The notes under the pieces were generated by a model. The model was not told where the DNA came from. It saw only the letters and a program-made list of their open reading frames with translations, and ran no database searches. A stretch of DNA of 64,000 nt from UBA8524 sp964215915. GTDB lineage: Bacteria; Bacteroidota; Bacteroidia; UBA8524. The stretch is taken from assembly GCA_964215915.1 (NCBI GenBank), contig CAXPEB010000046.1, forward strand, positions 1 to 64,000. The letters are read 5' to 3'. Positions 17,143 to 25,986 of this stretch are shown one piece after another. Position 1 is the stretch's first letter; every line of letters starts with the position of its first letter. The position numbers were made by a program, and so were the translations under genes.

Positions 17143-18333
17143 ATGTATGAAACGCTTAAACCCGCTTTGATCAAGGAACTGGAAGACATCAAAGCCGCTG
17201 GGCTCTATAAAACCGAACGGATTATCAGCTCGCCCCAGGGAGCTGACATTCGACTAAGCAACGGCAAAGAGGTGGTGAATTTTTGTGCCAACAATTACCT
17301 TGGCCTTTCCTCCCACCCGAAAGTCATAGAAGCTGCCAAAAAGGCAATTGACACCCACGGATACGGTATGTCTTCCGTAAGATTCATCTGCGGAACGCAG
17401 GACATCCATAAAGAACTGGAAAAAAAGATCGCCGACTTCCTCGGTACCGAAGACACCATCCTGTATGCTGCCGCCTTTGATGCCAACGGCGGTGTATTCG
17501 AGCCTTTGCTGAATGATCAGGATGCGATCATTTCCGATTCCCTCAACCATGCTTCTATCATTGATGGGGTACGTCTTTGTAAAGCCGACCGCCACCGTTA
17601 TGCCCATAATGATATGGAAGAGCTGGAAAGCATTCTGCAGAAAACCCAGGATAAACGCCACCGACTGATCGTAACCGATGGGGTTTTCTCTATGGACGGA
17701 ACCATTGCCCAGCTGGATAAGATCTGTGACCTTGCCGATAAATACAAAGCATTGGTTATGATTGACGAGTGCCATGCCAGCGGATTCATGGGGAAAACCG
17801 GTCGCGGCACCCACGAATACCGGAACGTCATGGGACGTATCGATATCATTACCGGAACCCTCGGTAAAGCCCTTGGCGGTGCCTCCGGGGGATTTACCTC
17901 GGGAAGAAAAGAGATTGTGGACATGCTCCGTCAGCGTTCCCGCCCTTACCTTTTCTCCAATACACTGGCTCCTTCTATAACCGGAGCTTCCATTGCCGTG
18001 CTGGACATGCTCAGCGAAACCACCGAACTGCGGGATAAACTGGAATCCAATACCCGGTATTTCCGTACGAAGATGACTGACGCCGGCTTTGATATCAAAC
18101 CGGGAGAACACCCTATCGTGCCCATCATGCTTTATGATGCGCCTCTTTCCCAGCAATTCGCGGAGAAGTTGCTGGAGGAAGGGATCTATGTGATCGGGTT
18201 CTATTTCCCGGTAGTTCCCAAAGGTCAGGCGCGTATTCGCGTACAGATCTCTGCCGCACATGAGCAACACCACCTGGACAAAGCGATCGCTGCCTTTACC
18301 CAAGTGGGCCGTGAACTGGGTGTGATCCGCTGA
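17143..18333 (+). CDS. kbl: Glycine C-acetyltransferase (2-amino-3-ketobutyrate CoA ligase)
   Basis: PLP enzyme that splits 2-amino-3-ketobutyrate with CoA into glycine and acetyl-CoA, the second step of threonine degradation. The 396 residues follow the E. coli Kbl sequence closely from memory, including NFCANNYLGL, SVRFICGTQD, DGVFSMDG, the PLP lysine in GTLGKALGG (near residue 242) and PVVPKGQARIR. This favours Kbl over other alpha-oxoamine synthases such as serine or cysteate acyltransferases. No threonine dehydrogenase gene is adjacent. The comB start overlaps its stop by one base. Confidence 0.93.
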   Translation: MYETLKPALIKELEDIKAAGLYKTERIISSPQGADIRLSNGKEVVNFCANNYLGLSSHPKVIEAAKKAIDTHGYGMSSVRFICGTQDIHKELEKKIADFLGTEDTILYAAAFDANGGVFEPLLNDQDAIISDSLNHASIIDGVRLCKADRHRYAHNDMEELESILQKTQDKRHRLIVTDGVFSMDGTIAQLDKICDLADKYKALVMIDECHASGFMGKTGRGTHEYRNVMGRIDIITGTLGKALGGASGGFTSGRKEIVDMLRQRSRPYLFSNTLAPSITGASIAVLDMLSETTELRDKLESNTRYFRTKMTDAGFDIKPGEHPIVPIMLYDAPLSQQFAEKLLEEGIYVIGFYFPVVPKGQARIRVQISAAHEQHHLDKAIAAFTQVGRELGVIR

Positions 18334-19043
18334 TGGCTTCCATAGAAACCGTACTTTCTCCCGCCCTGATCCGGCACCATGCTCTCGAAGGGCGTACTGC
18401 CGTGATCATTGATGTATTGCGGGCTACCAGCAGCATCTGTTATGCACTCCACGAAGGAGCCCGCTCTTTGCTGCCGGTGGCCACTCCTGAAGACTGCCTG
18501 CGCTACCGCAGCCTGGGCTGCCTGTGTGCCGCTGAACGAAACGGGGTGAAGCTGGATGGCTTCGATATGGGAAATTCACCGGAGGAATTCGGGGCCGAAC
18601 GAGTGGCCGGAAGGGACATTGCCATCACCACCACCAACGGCACCTATGCCTTGCTGGAATCGGCAGAGGCAAAGCGCATCGTTATCGGCTCCTTTCTGAA
18701 TATCGATACCTTGGCCGACTGGCTCCGGGCTGAACAACAGGATGTGACCCTGGTTTGTGCCGGGTGGAAGAACAAAGTAAACCTGGAAGACAGCCTGTTT
18801 GCAGGAGCTCTGGCAACCCGGCTGGGTGAATTCGTAACGGAATGTGATTCCACGCTGATGGTAAAAGCGCTCTGGGAACATGCGCAACCCCGGCTACATG
18901 AAGTAGTAAGCACCTCTTCTCATGCCCGGCGTTTTTCGCGACTGGGTATCGATGACCTTCCTCTTTGCCTGGATCTGAACCGCTGTCCGGTACTTCCCGT
19001 TTTCTATGAAGACCGCATCGTTTCGCTTCCGGCTAATTCCTAG
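18333..19043 (+). CDS. comB: 2-phosphosulfolactate phosphatase family protein
   Basis: 236 residues of the ComB family, Mg-dependent phosphatases that convert 2-phosphosulfolactate to sulfolactate. Landmarks are IDVLRATSS near residue 30, the ERNG and GNSP segments, and ITTTNGT. In some Bacteroidota the sulfolactate route leads to cysteate and sulfonolipids; no other gene of that route is seen here, so the in vivo substrate is open. It is translationally coupled to kbl. Confidence 0.85.
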   Translation: MASIETVLSPALIRHHALEGRTAVIIDVLRATSSICYALHEGARSLLPVATPEDCLRYRSLGCLCAAERNGVKLDGFDMGNSPEEFGAERVAGRDIAITTTNGTYALLESAEAKRIVIGSFLNIDTLADWLRAEQQDVTLVCAGWKNKVNLEDSLFAGALATRLGEFVTECDSTLMVKALWEHAQPRLHEVVSTSSHARRFSRLGIDDLPLCLDLNRCPVLPVFYEDRIVSLPANS

Positions 19044-19064
19044 GTTATTTGGCGAATATTGCCC

Positions 19065-19072
19065 TAACTTTG
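19065..19072 (+). promoter_or_regulatory. TAnnTTTG -7 promoter element of tatA
   Basis: TAACTTTG, 23 nt before the tatA start. It suggests that tatA, gatA and the LysM gene are transcribed separately from kbl-comB. Confidence 0.55.
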
Positions 19073-19095
19073 CATCCCAATAATACGAGCAATCC

Positions 19096-19347
19096 ATGAT
19101 CGCCAACGCAACATTACTCCTCAGCCTTCCGGGCGGCAGTGAGTGGATCCTGATCATCGCAGTGGTCGTGCTGATTTTCGGAGGCAGAAAAATCCCCGAA
19201 CTGATGCGCGGTATCGGTCAGGGCATCCGCGAGTTCAACGACGCGAAATCCAACATGAAAAAGGAGATCGAAAAGGGTATGAACGAAAAGCCCGAAGAGA
19301 AGGAAAAAGAGAAAGAGAAAAGAGAGGAAAGCAAAGAGGCAAAATAA
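19096..19347 (+). CDS. tatA: Twin-arginine translocase subunit TatA/TatE
   Basis: Pore-forming subunit of the Tat system, which exports folded proteins across the inner membrane. The 83 residues have one short N-terminal TM (about 16-28), the FGGRKIPELMRGIG hinge and amphipathic helix, and a highly charged Lys/Glu tail, the standard TatA architecture. tatC is not in the window. gatA begins 6 bp after its stop. Confidence 0.92.
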   Translation: MIANATLLLSLPGGSEWILIIAVVVLIFGGRKIPELMRGIGQGIREFNDAKSNMKKEIEKGMNEKPEEKEKEKEKREESKEAK

Positions 19348-19353
19348 GCACCC

Positions 19354-20793
19354 TTGGAAGCATACACCAGGTATTCCGACTACCGTGCAGCTCTTGATGC
19401 AGGCAAATTCACCTGCGAATCCGTAGTCAGGGATTTTATCACCCGCGCTCATGAACAAGCTGAACTCAACGCTTTCCTGGAAATCTGGGAAGAGGAGGCA
19501 CTTGAGCGGGCGCGTACAATAGACCAAAAGCTGAAAGACGGTTCCGCCGGGAAACTGGCCGGGATGGTTATCGCCCTGAAGGACAATATCTGTTATGCCG
19601 GACATCGGGTTTCCGCTTCCTCCGAAATCCTCAAAGGGTTTGAATCCCTGTATTCAGCAACGGTAACCGAAAGGCTTCTGGCTGAAGATGTCATTTTTAT
19701 CGGACGCACCAATTGCGATGAATTCGCCATGGGGGCTTCCAATGAAAACTCTGCTTTCGGGAATGTGCTTAACGCTGATGACCGCAGCCGTGTTCCCGGG
19801 GGTTCTTCCGGAGGCTCGGCAGTAGCCGTACAAGCCGGTTTGTGCCATGCCGCCCTCGGCTCGGATACCGGAGGCTCTATCCGGCAACCTGCAGCCTTTA
19901 CCGGAACGGTAGGATATAAACCGACCTATGGAATGGTTTCCCGTTACGGGTTGCTGGCTTACGCCTCTTCTTTCGATCAGATCGGGCCTATTACGCAAAG
20001 CGTGGAAGACTGCATGCAAATCATGCAGGTGATCGCCGGACCCGATGACTACGATGCCACACTGATACAAGGTGCCGCACCAAACTTTTTGCAGACGGAA
20101 AAACCTGCGGATAAAAAGAAGATTGCTGTTTTACGGGAATGTGTTGATGGAGAAGGCATTGACCCGGAAATCGCCTCTGGTATGAAACGCCTTATCGATA
20201 AACTTAAGGCGGAAGGACACGAGGTAGAGTTGGTAGGATTCCCCTATCTCGACTACCTGGTGCCCTGTTACTACGTGCTGACCACGGCAGAAGCCTCTTC
20301 CAACTTGTCGCGTTACCAGGGCTTGTTGTATGGATATCGCAGTGCCGAAGCGAAAGACCTTGAAAGTACGTTCAAAAAATCGCGGTCGGAAGGATTTGGT
20401 CCGGAGGTTAAACGCCGTATTATGCTTGGAACCTTCGTGTTGTCTGAAGGATACTACGATGCCTATTATACCAAGGGACAAAAGGTAAGGCAGTTCATCA
20501 AGCAAAAAACAGAAGAGATCCTGAAGGACTTTGATTTCATCCTTCTGCCTACAACGCCCACCACGGCGTTCAAAATCGGAGAAAAAGCCGATAACCCGGT
20601 TGCCATGTACCTCGCCGATATTTTTACGGTTCAGGCCAATATCACGGGAATGCCCGCTATTTCCATTCCTGCGGAAAACCGCATAGATGGCTTAAGCTGG
20701 GGAATTCAGATCATGGCTGACCGGAAAAAAGATGCGGAATTGCTATCTTTTGCTCATTCTTTGCAGCAAAGCAATACCGCGAATGAAGCTTGA
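19354..20793 (+). CDS. gatA: Asp-tRNA(Asn)/Glu-tRNA(Gln) amidotransferase subunit A
   Basis: Amidase subunit of GatCAB, which makes Gln-tRNA(Gln) and/or Asn-tRNA(Asn) from mischarged precursors. The 479 residues carry the Ser-cisSer-Lys catalytic set: Lys in IALKDNICYAG (near 75), PGGSSGGSA and GSDTGGSIR. The start must be the TTG at 19354 (reading MEAYTRYSDY) because no ATG precedes the conserved N-terminal helix; a rare start like this may limit expression. gatB and gatC are not nearby, which is common in Bacteroidota. The next gene starts inside its 3' end. Confidence 0.95.
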   Translation: MEAYTRYSDYRAALDAGKFTCESVVRDFITRAHEQAELNAFLEIWEEEALERARTIDQKLKDGSAGKLAGMVIALKDNICYAGHRVSASSEILKGFESLYSATVTERLLAEDVIFIGRTNCDEFAMGASNENSAFGNVLNADDRSRVPGGSSGGSAVAVQAGLCHAALGSDTGGSIRQPAAFTGTVGYKPTYGMVSRYGLLAYASSFDQIGPITQSVEDCMQIMQVIAGPDDYDATLIQGAAPNFLQTEKPADKKKIAVLRECVDGEGIDPEIASGMKRLIDKLKAEGHEVELVGFPYLDYLVPCYYVLTTAEASSNLSRYQGLLYGYRSAEAKDLESTFKKSRSEGFGPEVKRRIMLGTFVLSEGYYDAYYTKGQKVRQFIKQKTEEILKDFDFILLPTTPTTAFKIGEKADNPVAMYLADIFTVQANITGMPAISIPAENRIDGLSWGIQIMADRKKDAELLSFAHSLQQSNTANEA

Positions 20794-22042
20794 CCGAACC
20801 CTCCTACTTACCTGTATCCTGCTTTTTCTGAGTGCTCAGTCCGGAGCACAATCGGATAGTATTATCCGGCAACGGATGCAACAAACGCCCAATAACCTGG
20901 GAATTGCCTGGAAATCCTCTGCCCGTAAATATGTCCTGGAAGGACTGGGTCCGGAAAAAAACCGGACGGAACAGGCCCTCAGCTATTCCACCTATTATTT
21001 CCCCGTTTTTGACAGTATCCTTCGCAAAGAAGGGCTTCCCGGCGATCTTAAATTCGTGGCACTAGCGCTGAGCGGGTTGCAGTTCGATTATTTTGATACG
21101 CTGGACGGCGCCAGGGGGATCTGGCACTGCAATTACCAAGGGGCCAAACTGTTCAATCTGAAGATTACTTCTTATGTGGATGAACGGCTTGACCCTGTTC
21201 GTTCTGCAATGGCCTTTTCCCAGGCGATGAAACAATATCATCGCTTGTATAAGGATTGGAAACTCGCTGTAGCAGCCTGGGTGTCCAGTGCTCCAAAGGT
21301 GAATAAAGCCATCCATTACCACGGTGATACCACCGATTACTGGAAAATCCGGGAAGACCTGGAACCCGTTGCCTCTGCAATTGTGGAACGGATGCTGGCA
21401 AGCATGTACCTGTACCATCATGGAAGCAGGCATCAGTTGAAAATGAAACGTTATCAACCTCCCGTGGCAGCAGCCAATATCCCCATCACCGATTGGTTGT
21501 CTATGGAATTGGTTGCAATAAAATCGGGTGTGCCCGTAGAAACCCTGCGTTTCCTGAACCCCGCATTCAAACGGGGAATTATTCCGGACCTGCCAGACAC
21601 CTTTTATTTCCGCGTTCCTCAGCAACTTCGGGATTCTACCGAATGGCTTCAAAAACTCAAGTACGAGCCGTACGATGCCTATTATTTCAATATCAAACCC
21701 CCTGAAATCATTTACGACACCCTGGAACATGAGGTTAAGGCGGGTGAAACTTTGGAGAGTATCGCTGAAAAATACAAGGTGAAAAAATCCGAAATCGAAG
21801 AGTGGAATGAGCTTGAGGGTGATGACATCTCAGAGGGACAGACTCTCCTTATCATTCGGGAAAAAGTCAAACAGCAAGCTCCTCCCAAGCCCAACCCAAG
21901 CTACCGGGTTTATACCGTTCGAAGCGGAGATACCCTGTCGGGGATCGCTTCCCGTTACCGCTGCCGGGTCAGTGATATCAAACGCTGGAACAACCTCAGC
22001 TCTAATACCATCTATCCCGGGCAAAAACTCAGGATTTACTGA
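20783..22042 (+). CDS. LysM/lytic-transglycosylase homologue (MltD-like), catalytic Glu lost
   Basis: 419 residues: signal peptide (1-23), an SLT-type transglycosylase domain (about 60-200) and two C-terminal LysM repeats (about 320-365 and 373-418) for peptidoglycan binding. The fold landmarks LPGDLKF, GARGIWHCNYQGAKL and VDERLDPVRSA align with MltD-type enzymes. However, the catalytic Glu-Ser pair is replaced by Leu96-Ser97 (codon CTG at 21068). The protein is therefore predicted to bind but not cleave peptidoglycan. ATG 20783 begins the signal peptide and overlaps gatA by 11 bp. Confidence 0.85.
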   Translation: MKLDRTLLLTCILLFLSAQSGAQSDSIIRQRMQQTPNNLGIAWKSSARKYVLEGLGPEKNRTEQALSYSTYYFPVFDSILRKEGLPGDLKFVALALSGLQFDYFDTLDGARGIWHCNYQGAKLFNLKITSYVDERLDPVRSAMAFSQAMKQYHRLYKDWKLAVAAWVSSAPKVNKAIHYHGDTTDYWKIREDLEPVASAIVERMLASMYLYHHGSRHQLKMKRYQPPVAAANIPITDWLSMELVAIKSGVPVETLRFLNPAFKRGIIPDLPDTFYFRVPQQLRDSTEWLQKLKYEPYDAYYFNIKPPEIIYDTLEHEVKAGETLESIAEKYKVKKSEIEEWNELEGDDISEGQTLLIIREKVKQQAPPKPNPSYRVYTVRSGDTLSGIASRYRCRVSDIKRWNNLSSNTIYPGQKLRIY

Positions 22043-22117
22043 AATACCGGCACAAAGCCCTACAGGGTTTCCGGATTGCCTGTATTTTGCATGGAAATCC
22101 ATCGCTGAAAAAAGACC

Positions 22118-24532
22118 ATGAAGCACAGCGAAAAGTGGTTTCGTTCCCTGGGCTGGAAAGCACAGAAATTCCAGAAGCAGGCCTGGGAAAGTTACCAGGC
22201 TGGCCTTTCCGGACTGGTCAACGCCCCTACGGGAAGCGGGAAAACATATTCCCTGCTGCTTCCTGCACTGGAAGAGGCCTTTGAAAACCCGGGCAAAGGG
22301 TTACAACTGATCTGGATCTCTCCCATCCGGGCGCTCACGCGGGAAATCGAACAGGCATCAAAAAGGGCCATTGAGGGCATGGGTGTGCGCTGGACAGTTG
22401 GCATCCGAACGGGTGATACTTCACAAAAAGAACGGGCAGCTCAAAAAAAACAAATGCCCCACTTGTTGATCACCACACCGGAAAGCCTTCACCTGATACT
22501 GACTCAAAAAGGATATCCGGCAATTTTCCGTGAGCTAAAGGCGGTGGTGGTCGATGAATGGCATGAGCTTCTGGGCTCCAAACGCGGAGTGCAAACCGAG
22601 CTTGCTCTTTCACGTCTTGTGGCACTGCAACCGGGGTTGCGTATTTGGGGCATCTCTGCCACAATAGGCAATTTGATTGAAGCCAGGGAGGTCCTTCTCG
22701 GACCAACATTTCCCCTGGAAAAAAGCAGGATCATACGGGCCGAAATACTTAAAGAGGTGCGGGTGAAAACCCTTATCCCGGAAAAGATCGAAACCTTTCC
22801 CTGGGCCGGTCATATCGGCATCACCATGCTCAGGCAGGTCATCCCGCTTATTGAAAAGAGCAGCTCCACGCTCATCTTCACCAATACCCGGAACTTTGCG
22901 GAAGTCTGGTACCAGAAACTGCTGGAAGCTGCTCCGCATCTGGCCGGGCAGATAGCCATGCATCACGGTTCCGTGAGCAGCGATCTCCGGGCCTGGGTAG
23001 AAGAACAACTTCATACGGGAAAACTACGAACCGTGGTCTGCACCTCCAGCCTTGATCTCGGGGTGGACTTCCGGCCCGTGGAAACCATCATCCAGGTAGG
23101 CAGTCCCAAAGGGGTTTCCCGCTTCCTGCAAAGAGCAGGAAGAAGCGGACATCAGCCCGGAATGCCCAGTGTTATCTACTTTGTGCCCACACACTCGCTG
23201 GAAATTCTGGAAGGAGCTGCTCTTCGTGCAGCCATAGAGACGGGTAAACTGGAAGACCGTATCCCATACCTGAGAAGCTTTGATGTTCTCATTCAGTATA
23301 TGATGACCCTGGCCGTATCCGACGGATTCCGGGCAGACTCCCTCTACAAAGAAGTGCGGAAGACCTTCTGTTTCCAGGGAATGGAAAGAGCGGAGTTCGA
23401 CAGTATCCTGCACTTTCTGGTGCATGGTGGAGAATCCCTTCAGGCCTATGATGAGTTTCACCGTGTAATTGTGGATGACGGCCTGTTCAAGGTAGAAAGT
23501 CGCCGGATTGCCCTGCTGCACCGGCTTTCTATCGGTACCATTGTCAGCGACCAGATGATGCAGGTTAAGTACCTCAGCGGCAAACGAATCGGGTCTGTGG
23601 AAGAGTGGTTCATCTCCCAACTGAGAACGGGCTCGGTTTTCTGGCTGGCGGGGCGTAACCTGGAATTGGTTAAGATTCAAGGTATGGATGTGCTGGTCCA
23701 GAATGCAAAACAGCAAAAAGGTGCGGTTCCAAGCTGGATGGGTGGCCGAATGCCGCTCTCTTCCAACCTGGCAGAAATGCTCCGGAGAAAGATCGATGAA
23801 ATGAAGCAGAACCCGGATGATCCGGAGCTCAGTGCGCTGATTCCCCTGTTCGACAAACAGAAGCAGCTTTCGCATTCGCCCAATGCAATGGAGCTTTTGA
23901 TCGAGAAGATTGAAAGCAAGGAAGGGTGCCACTTGTTTGTCTATCCCTTTGAAGGTCGTTTTGTCAATCAGGCCATTGCCTCGTTGCTGGCTTACCGGCT
24001 TTCCCTGTTTCAACCGGTGAGTTTTTCCATTGCCATGAATGATTATGGATTCGAGTTATTGAGTGATCAGGACATTCCCATAGAAGCCGCGCTGGATTCG
24101 GAAATTTTCAGCACCGAGCACCTGCGCGACGACCTGCTAAAAAGCCTGAACGCTACCGAAATGGCCCGGAGGAAGTTCAGGGATATCGCCCGCATCTCCG
24201 GCCTGGTTTTCCAAGGCTATCCGGGAAAACCGGTCAAATCCCGTCATCTGCAATCCAACTCTCAGCTGTTTTTCGATGTGTTCAGCGAATACGAGCCCGG
24301 CAATGTATTATTGAAGCAGGCTTATGAAGAGGTGCTGGATTTTGAACTGGAAGAAGCCCGATTGCGCAGAGCGCTGGAACGTATCGGCAAACAGGATATC
24401 GTTCTTCGATATCCCAGCCAGGTTACCCCTTTTGCCTTTCCGATACTGGTTGACAGGCTTCGTGAAAAATATACCAACGAAAACCTTCAGGACCGTATCC
24501 GGAAGATGTTGATACTGCTGGAAGATGACTGA
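22118..24532 (+). CDS. Ligase-associated DNA damage response DEXH box helicase
   Basis: 804-residue Lhr-like superfamily 2 helicase. Motif I is APTGSGKT near residue 40, motif II is DEWH (VVVDEWHELLGSKRG), motif III is SATIG and motif VI is QRAGRSGHQ. A long C-terminal region follows, as in bacterial Lhr-type proteins. It belongs to the bacterial DNA-repair cassette in which the helicase, a PdeM phosphoesterase, an exonuclease and an ATP-dependent ligase are encoded together. Here only pdeM follows, overlapping by 8 bp; the ligase and exonuclease genes are not in this window. Confidence 0.93.
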   Translation: MKHSEKWFRSLGWKAQKFQKQAWESYQAGLSGLVNAPTGSGKTYSLLLPALEEAFENPGKGLQLIWISPIRALTREIEQASKRAIEGMGVRWTVGIRTGDTSQKERAAQKKQMPHLLITTPESLHLILTQKGYPAIFRELKAVVVDEWHELLGSKRGVQTELALSRLVALQPGLRIWGISATIGNLIEAREVLLGPTFPLEKSRIIRAEILKEVRVKTLIPEKIETFPWAGHIGITMLRQVIPLIEKSSSTLIFTNTRNFAEVWYQKLLEAAPHLAGQIAMHHGSVSSDLRAWVEEQLHTGKLRTVVCTSSLDLGVDFRPVETIIQVGSPKGVSRFLQRAGRSGHQPGMPSVIYFVPTHSLEILEGAALRAAIETGKLEDRIPYLRSFDVLIQYMMTLAVSDGFRADSLYKEVRKTFCFQGMERAEFDSILHFLVHGGESLQAYDEFHRVIVDDGLFKVESRRIALLHRLSIGTIVSDQMMQVKYLSGKRIGSVEEWFISQLRTGSVFWLAGRNLELVKIQGMDVLVQNAKQQKGAVPSWMGGRMPLSSNLAEMLRRKIDEMKQNPDDPELSALIPLFDKQKQLSHSPNAMELLIEKIESKEGCHLFVYPFEGRFVNQAIASLLAYRLSLFQPVSFSIAMNDYGFELLSDQDIPIEAALDSEIFSTEHLRDDLLKSLNATEMARRKFRDIARISGLVFQGYPGKPVKSRHLQSNSQLFFDVFSEYEPGNVLLKQAYEEVLDFELEEARLRRALERIGKQDIVLRYPSQVTPFAFPILVDRLREKYTNENLQDRIRKMLILLEDD

Positions 24533-25184
24533 TTCGCTGAAAATTCACTGGCAAAATGCCGAATTGCACCTTCTGCCCGAACGTGCGCTTTTGTGGCCGG
24601 ACAAGAACATGTTGTTGCTTTCCGACCTGCATTTCGGGAAGACGCAACATTTTCGCAGGCATGGAATGGCCCTGCCTCATCAGGCAGCTGAAGCCGAACG
24701 AAACAACTTAGAGGCCTTATTGAATAAATATCCCGATCAGGATGTGTGCTTTCTTGGCGATCTGTTTCATAGTGACATGAACCTGGAATGGACCGGTCTG
24801 GAAAATTTGCTGGCCTGTTTTCCGGGCAGACATTTTATGTTGGTCCCCGGTAACCATGATATCCTGATCCGGGATCATCAGCCCAAAACACTTAAAATCC
24901 TCGATAACCCCTTTCCATTGGCAAACATCCGGCTATGTCATGACCCTGACGACCTGAATGAAATGCCTGGCCCGGCCATTTGCGGCCACCTTCATCCGGG
25001 AATTCGTCTCCGGGGACCGGCCCGGCAGAGCATACGCCTGCCGGCTTTTTATGTATACGAAGACCTTCTTATCCTTCCCGCTTTCGGGTTGCTTACCGGA
25101 TTACACCGGCCCCGGCTCAGGAAAAAACTGCTGTTGGCCGGAGCGGTTACGCCGGAAGGGGTCGTTGCACTGAAACCGGAATAA
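24525..25184 (+). CDS. pdeM: Ligase-associated DNA damage response endonuclease PdeM
   Basis: 219-residue calcineurin-like phosphoesterase. Metal motifs are complete: LLLSDLHFGK near residue 30, GDLFHSD near 78, GNHD near 111 and CGHLHPG near 156. The pairing with the DEXH helicase identifies it as the PdeM member of that repair cassette. It starts within the helicase 3' end, so the two are co-translated. Confidence 0.92.
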   Translation: MTDSLKIHWQNAELHLLPERALLWPDKNMLLLSDLHFGKTQHFRRHGMALPHQAAEAERNNLEALLNKYPDQDVCFLGDLFHSDMNLEWTGLENLLACFPGRHFMLVPGNHDILIRDHQPKTLKILDNPFPLANIRLCHDPDDLNEMPGPAICGHLHPGIRLRGPARQSIRLPAFYVYEDLLILPAFGLLTGLHRPRLRKKLLLAGAVTPEGVVALKPE

Positions 25185-25189
25185 AAACA

Positions 25190-25216
25190 AAAGGCACCCC
25201 GGATAGGGATGCCTTT
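25190..25216 (-). terminator. Intrinsic terminator (minus strand, possibly bidirectional)
   Basis: AAAGGCACCCC and GGGATGCCTTT form a stem with one mismatch around a 5-nt loop. Read on the minus strand it is followed by TTTTGTTTTT. It lies 30 nt after the stop of the minus-strand T9SS gene and also just after pdeM. Confidence 0.8.
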
Positions 25217-25246
25217 GCATTGATCTATGTCTTATTTCGAAAGGTA

Positions 25247-25921
25247 TCAGTTTGCCTTCCTGAAACTGCGGCTATACACTTTACCGTTTTCGGTGATACG
25301 GATAACGTACAGTCCGTTAGGCAGATCCCCGATGTTGTAGGTGCTGCTTTCTCCATTGTGGGAGAAGGATTTCAGTTTTTTACCCAGCACATCGAATATT
25401 TCCACCTTTACCGTTCCGGTAGTGTTGAAGTCCAGGTTCAGGGAAGATCCTGCCGGGTTAGGGTAGATTTTCACCTCTTTGTCATTGCTGACTTTAGCCA
25501 CATTCACGGCCCAGGTTGTTGCAGTAAACTCTGCTGTGTCGGCATTGGCCATATCATTGCCCGCCCAAACCATAACCTTTACATGGCCTGTTCCGGCCGT
25601 GTTGTTCAGGTAAAAATGCAGGTCGAGAATGGATGAATCACCCTGATGAAGAACTACTGCGCTGCTGTCAACGGTAGCTGCATAACAGGTAACCTGATCA
25701 CAAATTGCACTTTCCCAGCCTGATTGCAGGTTGTTTTCAATCCGCTTCCAGTGAACAAAGCTGTCTGTTGCGCTGATGTTTTTCATGTGAGCATGAACCA
25801 CAAGTTCATACTCTTCGTGGCTTCCTTCAACGGTGCCGTCTTTCGGGTATACCTCCACATTCTGCGCTTGCAGAGCCCCGAAGGCAAGGGTCAAACTAAA
25901 AAGAGTAATTATTTTCTTCAT
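25247..25921 (-). CDS. Secreted protein with T9SS type A C-terminal sorting domain
   Basis: 224 residues: a signal peptide ending around LQAQN, a central beta-sandwich with two cysteines (CDQVTCYA), and a C-terminal sorting domain of about 75 residues. The latter has the hallmarks IYPNPAGSSLNLDF, VEIFDVLGKKL and LPNGLYVIRI. The protein should cross the outer membrane through the type IX secretion system and be anchored on or released from the cell surface. The function of the central domain is unknown. It has its own promoter element and terminator. Confidence 0.9.
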   Translation of the reverse strand: MKKIITLFSLTLAFGALQAQNVEVYPKDGTVEGSHEEYELVVHAHMKNISATDSFVHWKRIENNLQSGWESAICDQVTCYAATVDSSAVVLHQGDSSILDLHFYLNNTAGTGHVKVMVWAGNDMANADTAEFTATTWAVNVAKVSNDKEVKIYPNPAGSSLNLDFNTTGTVKVEIFDVLGKKLKSFSHNGESSTYNIGDLPNGLYVIRITENGKVYSRSFRKAN

Positions 25922-25945
25922 ATAGCTGTAATTCTAATTCTTTTA

Positions 25946-25953
25946 CAAAGGTA
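25946..25953 (-). promoter_or_regulatory. TAnnTTTG -7 promoter element of the T9SS protein gene
   Basis: TACCTTTG on the minus strand, 24 nt before the ATG at 25921, between nadC and the T9SS gene. Confidence 0.6.
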
Positions 25954-25986
25954 AACGATTTGTTAACATTCGGCGTTGCTTCTCTC

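Noticed and set aside
17254..18303. A 349-codon open frame on the strand opposite kbl
   Set aside because: Mirror of a strongly conserved coding gene; the translation lacks any domain and kbl is certain on the plus strand.
17143..18333. Reading the PLP enzyme as a cysteate or serine acyltransferase for sulfonolipids
   Set aside because: Its segments follow E. coli Kbl too closely, including the SVRFICGTQD and PVVPKGQARIR regions.
23024..24013. A 329-codon open frame opposite the DEXH helicase
   Set aside because: No domain or signal sequence; the helicase motifs on the plus strand explain the coding signal.
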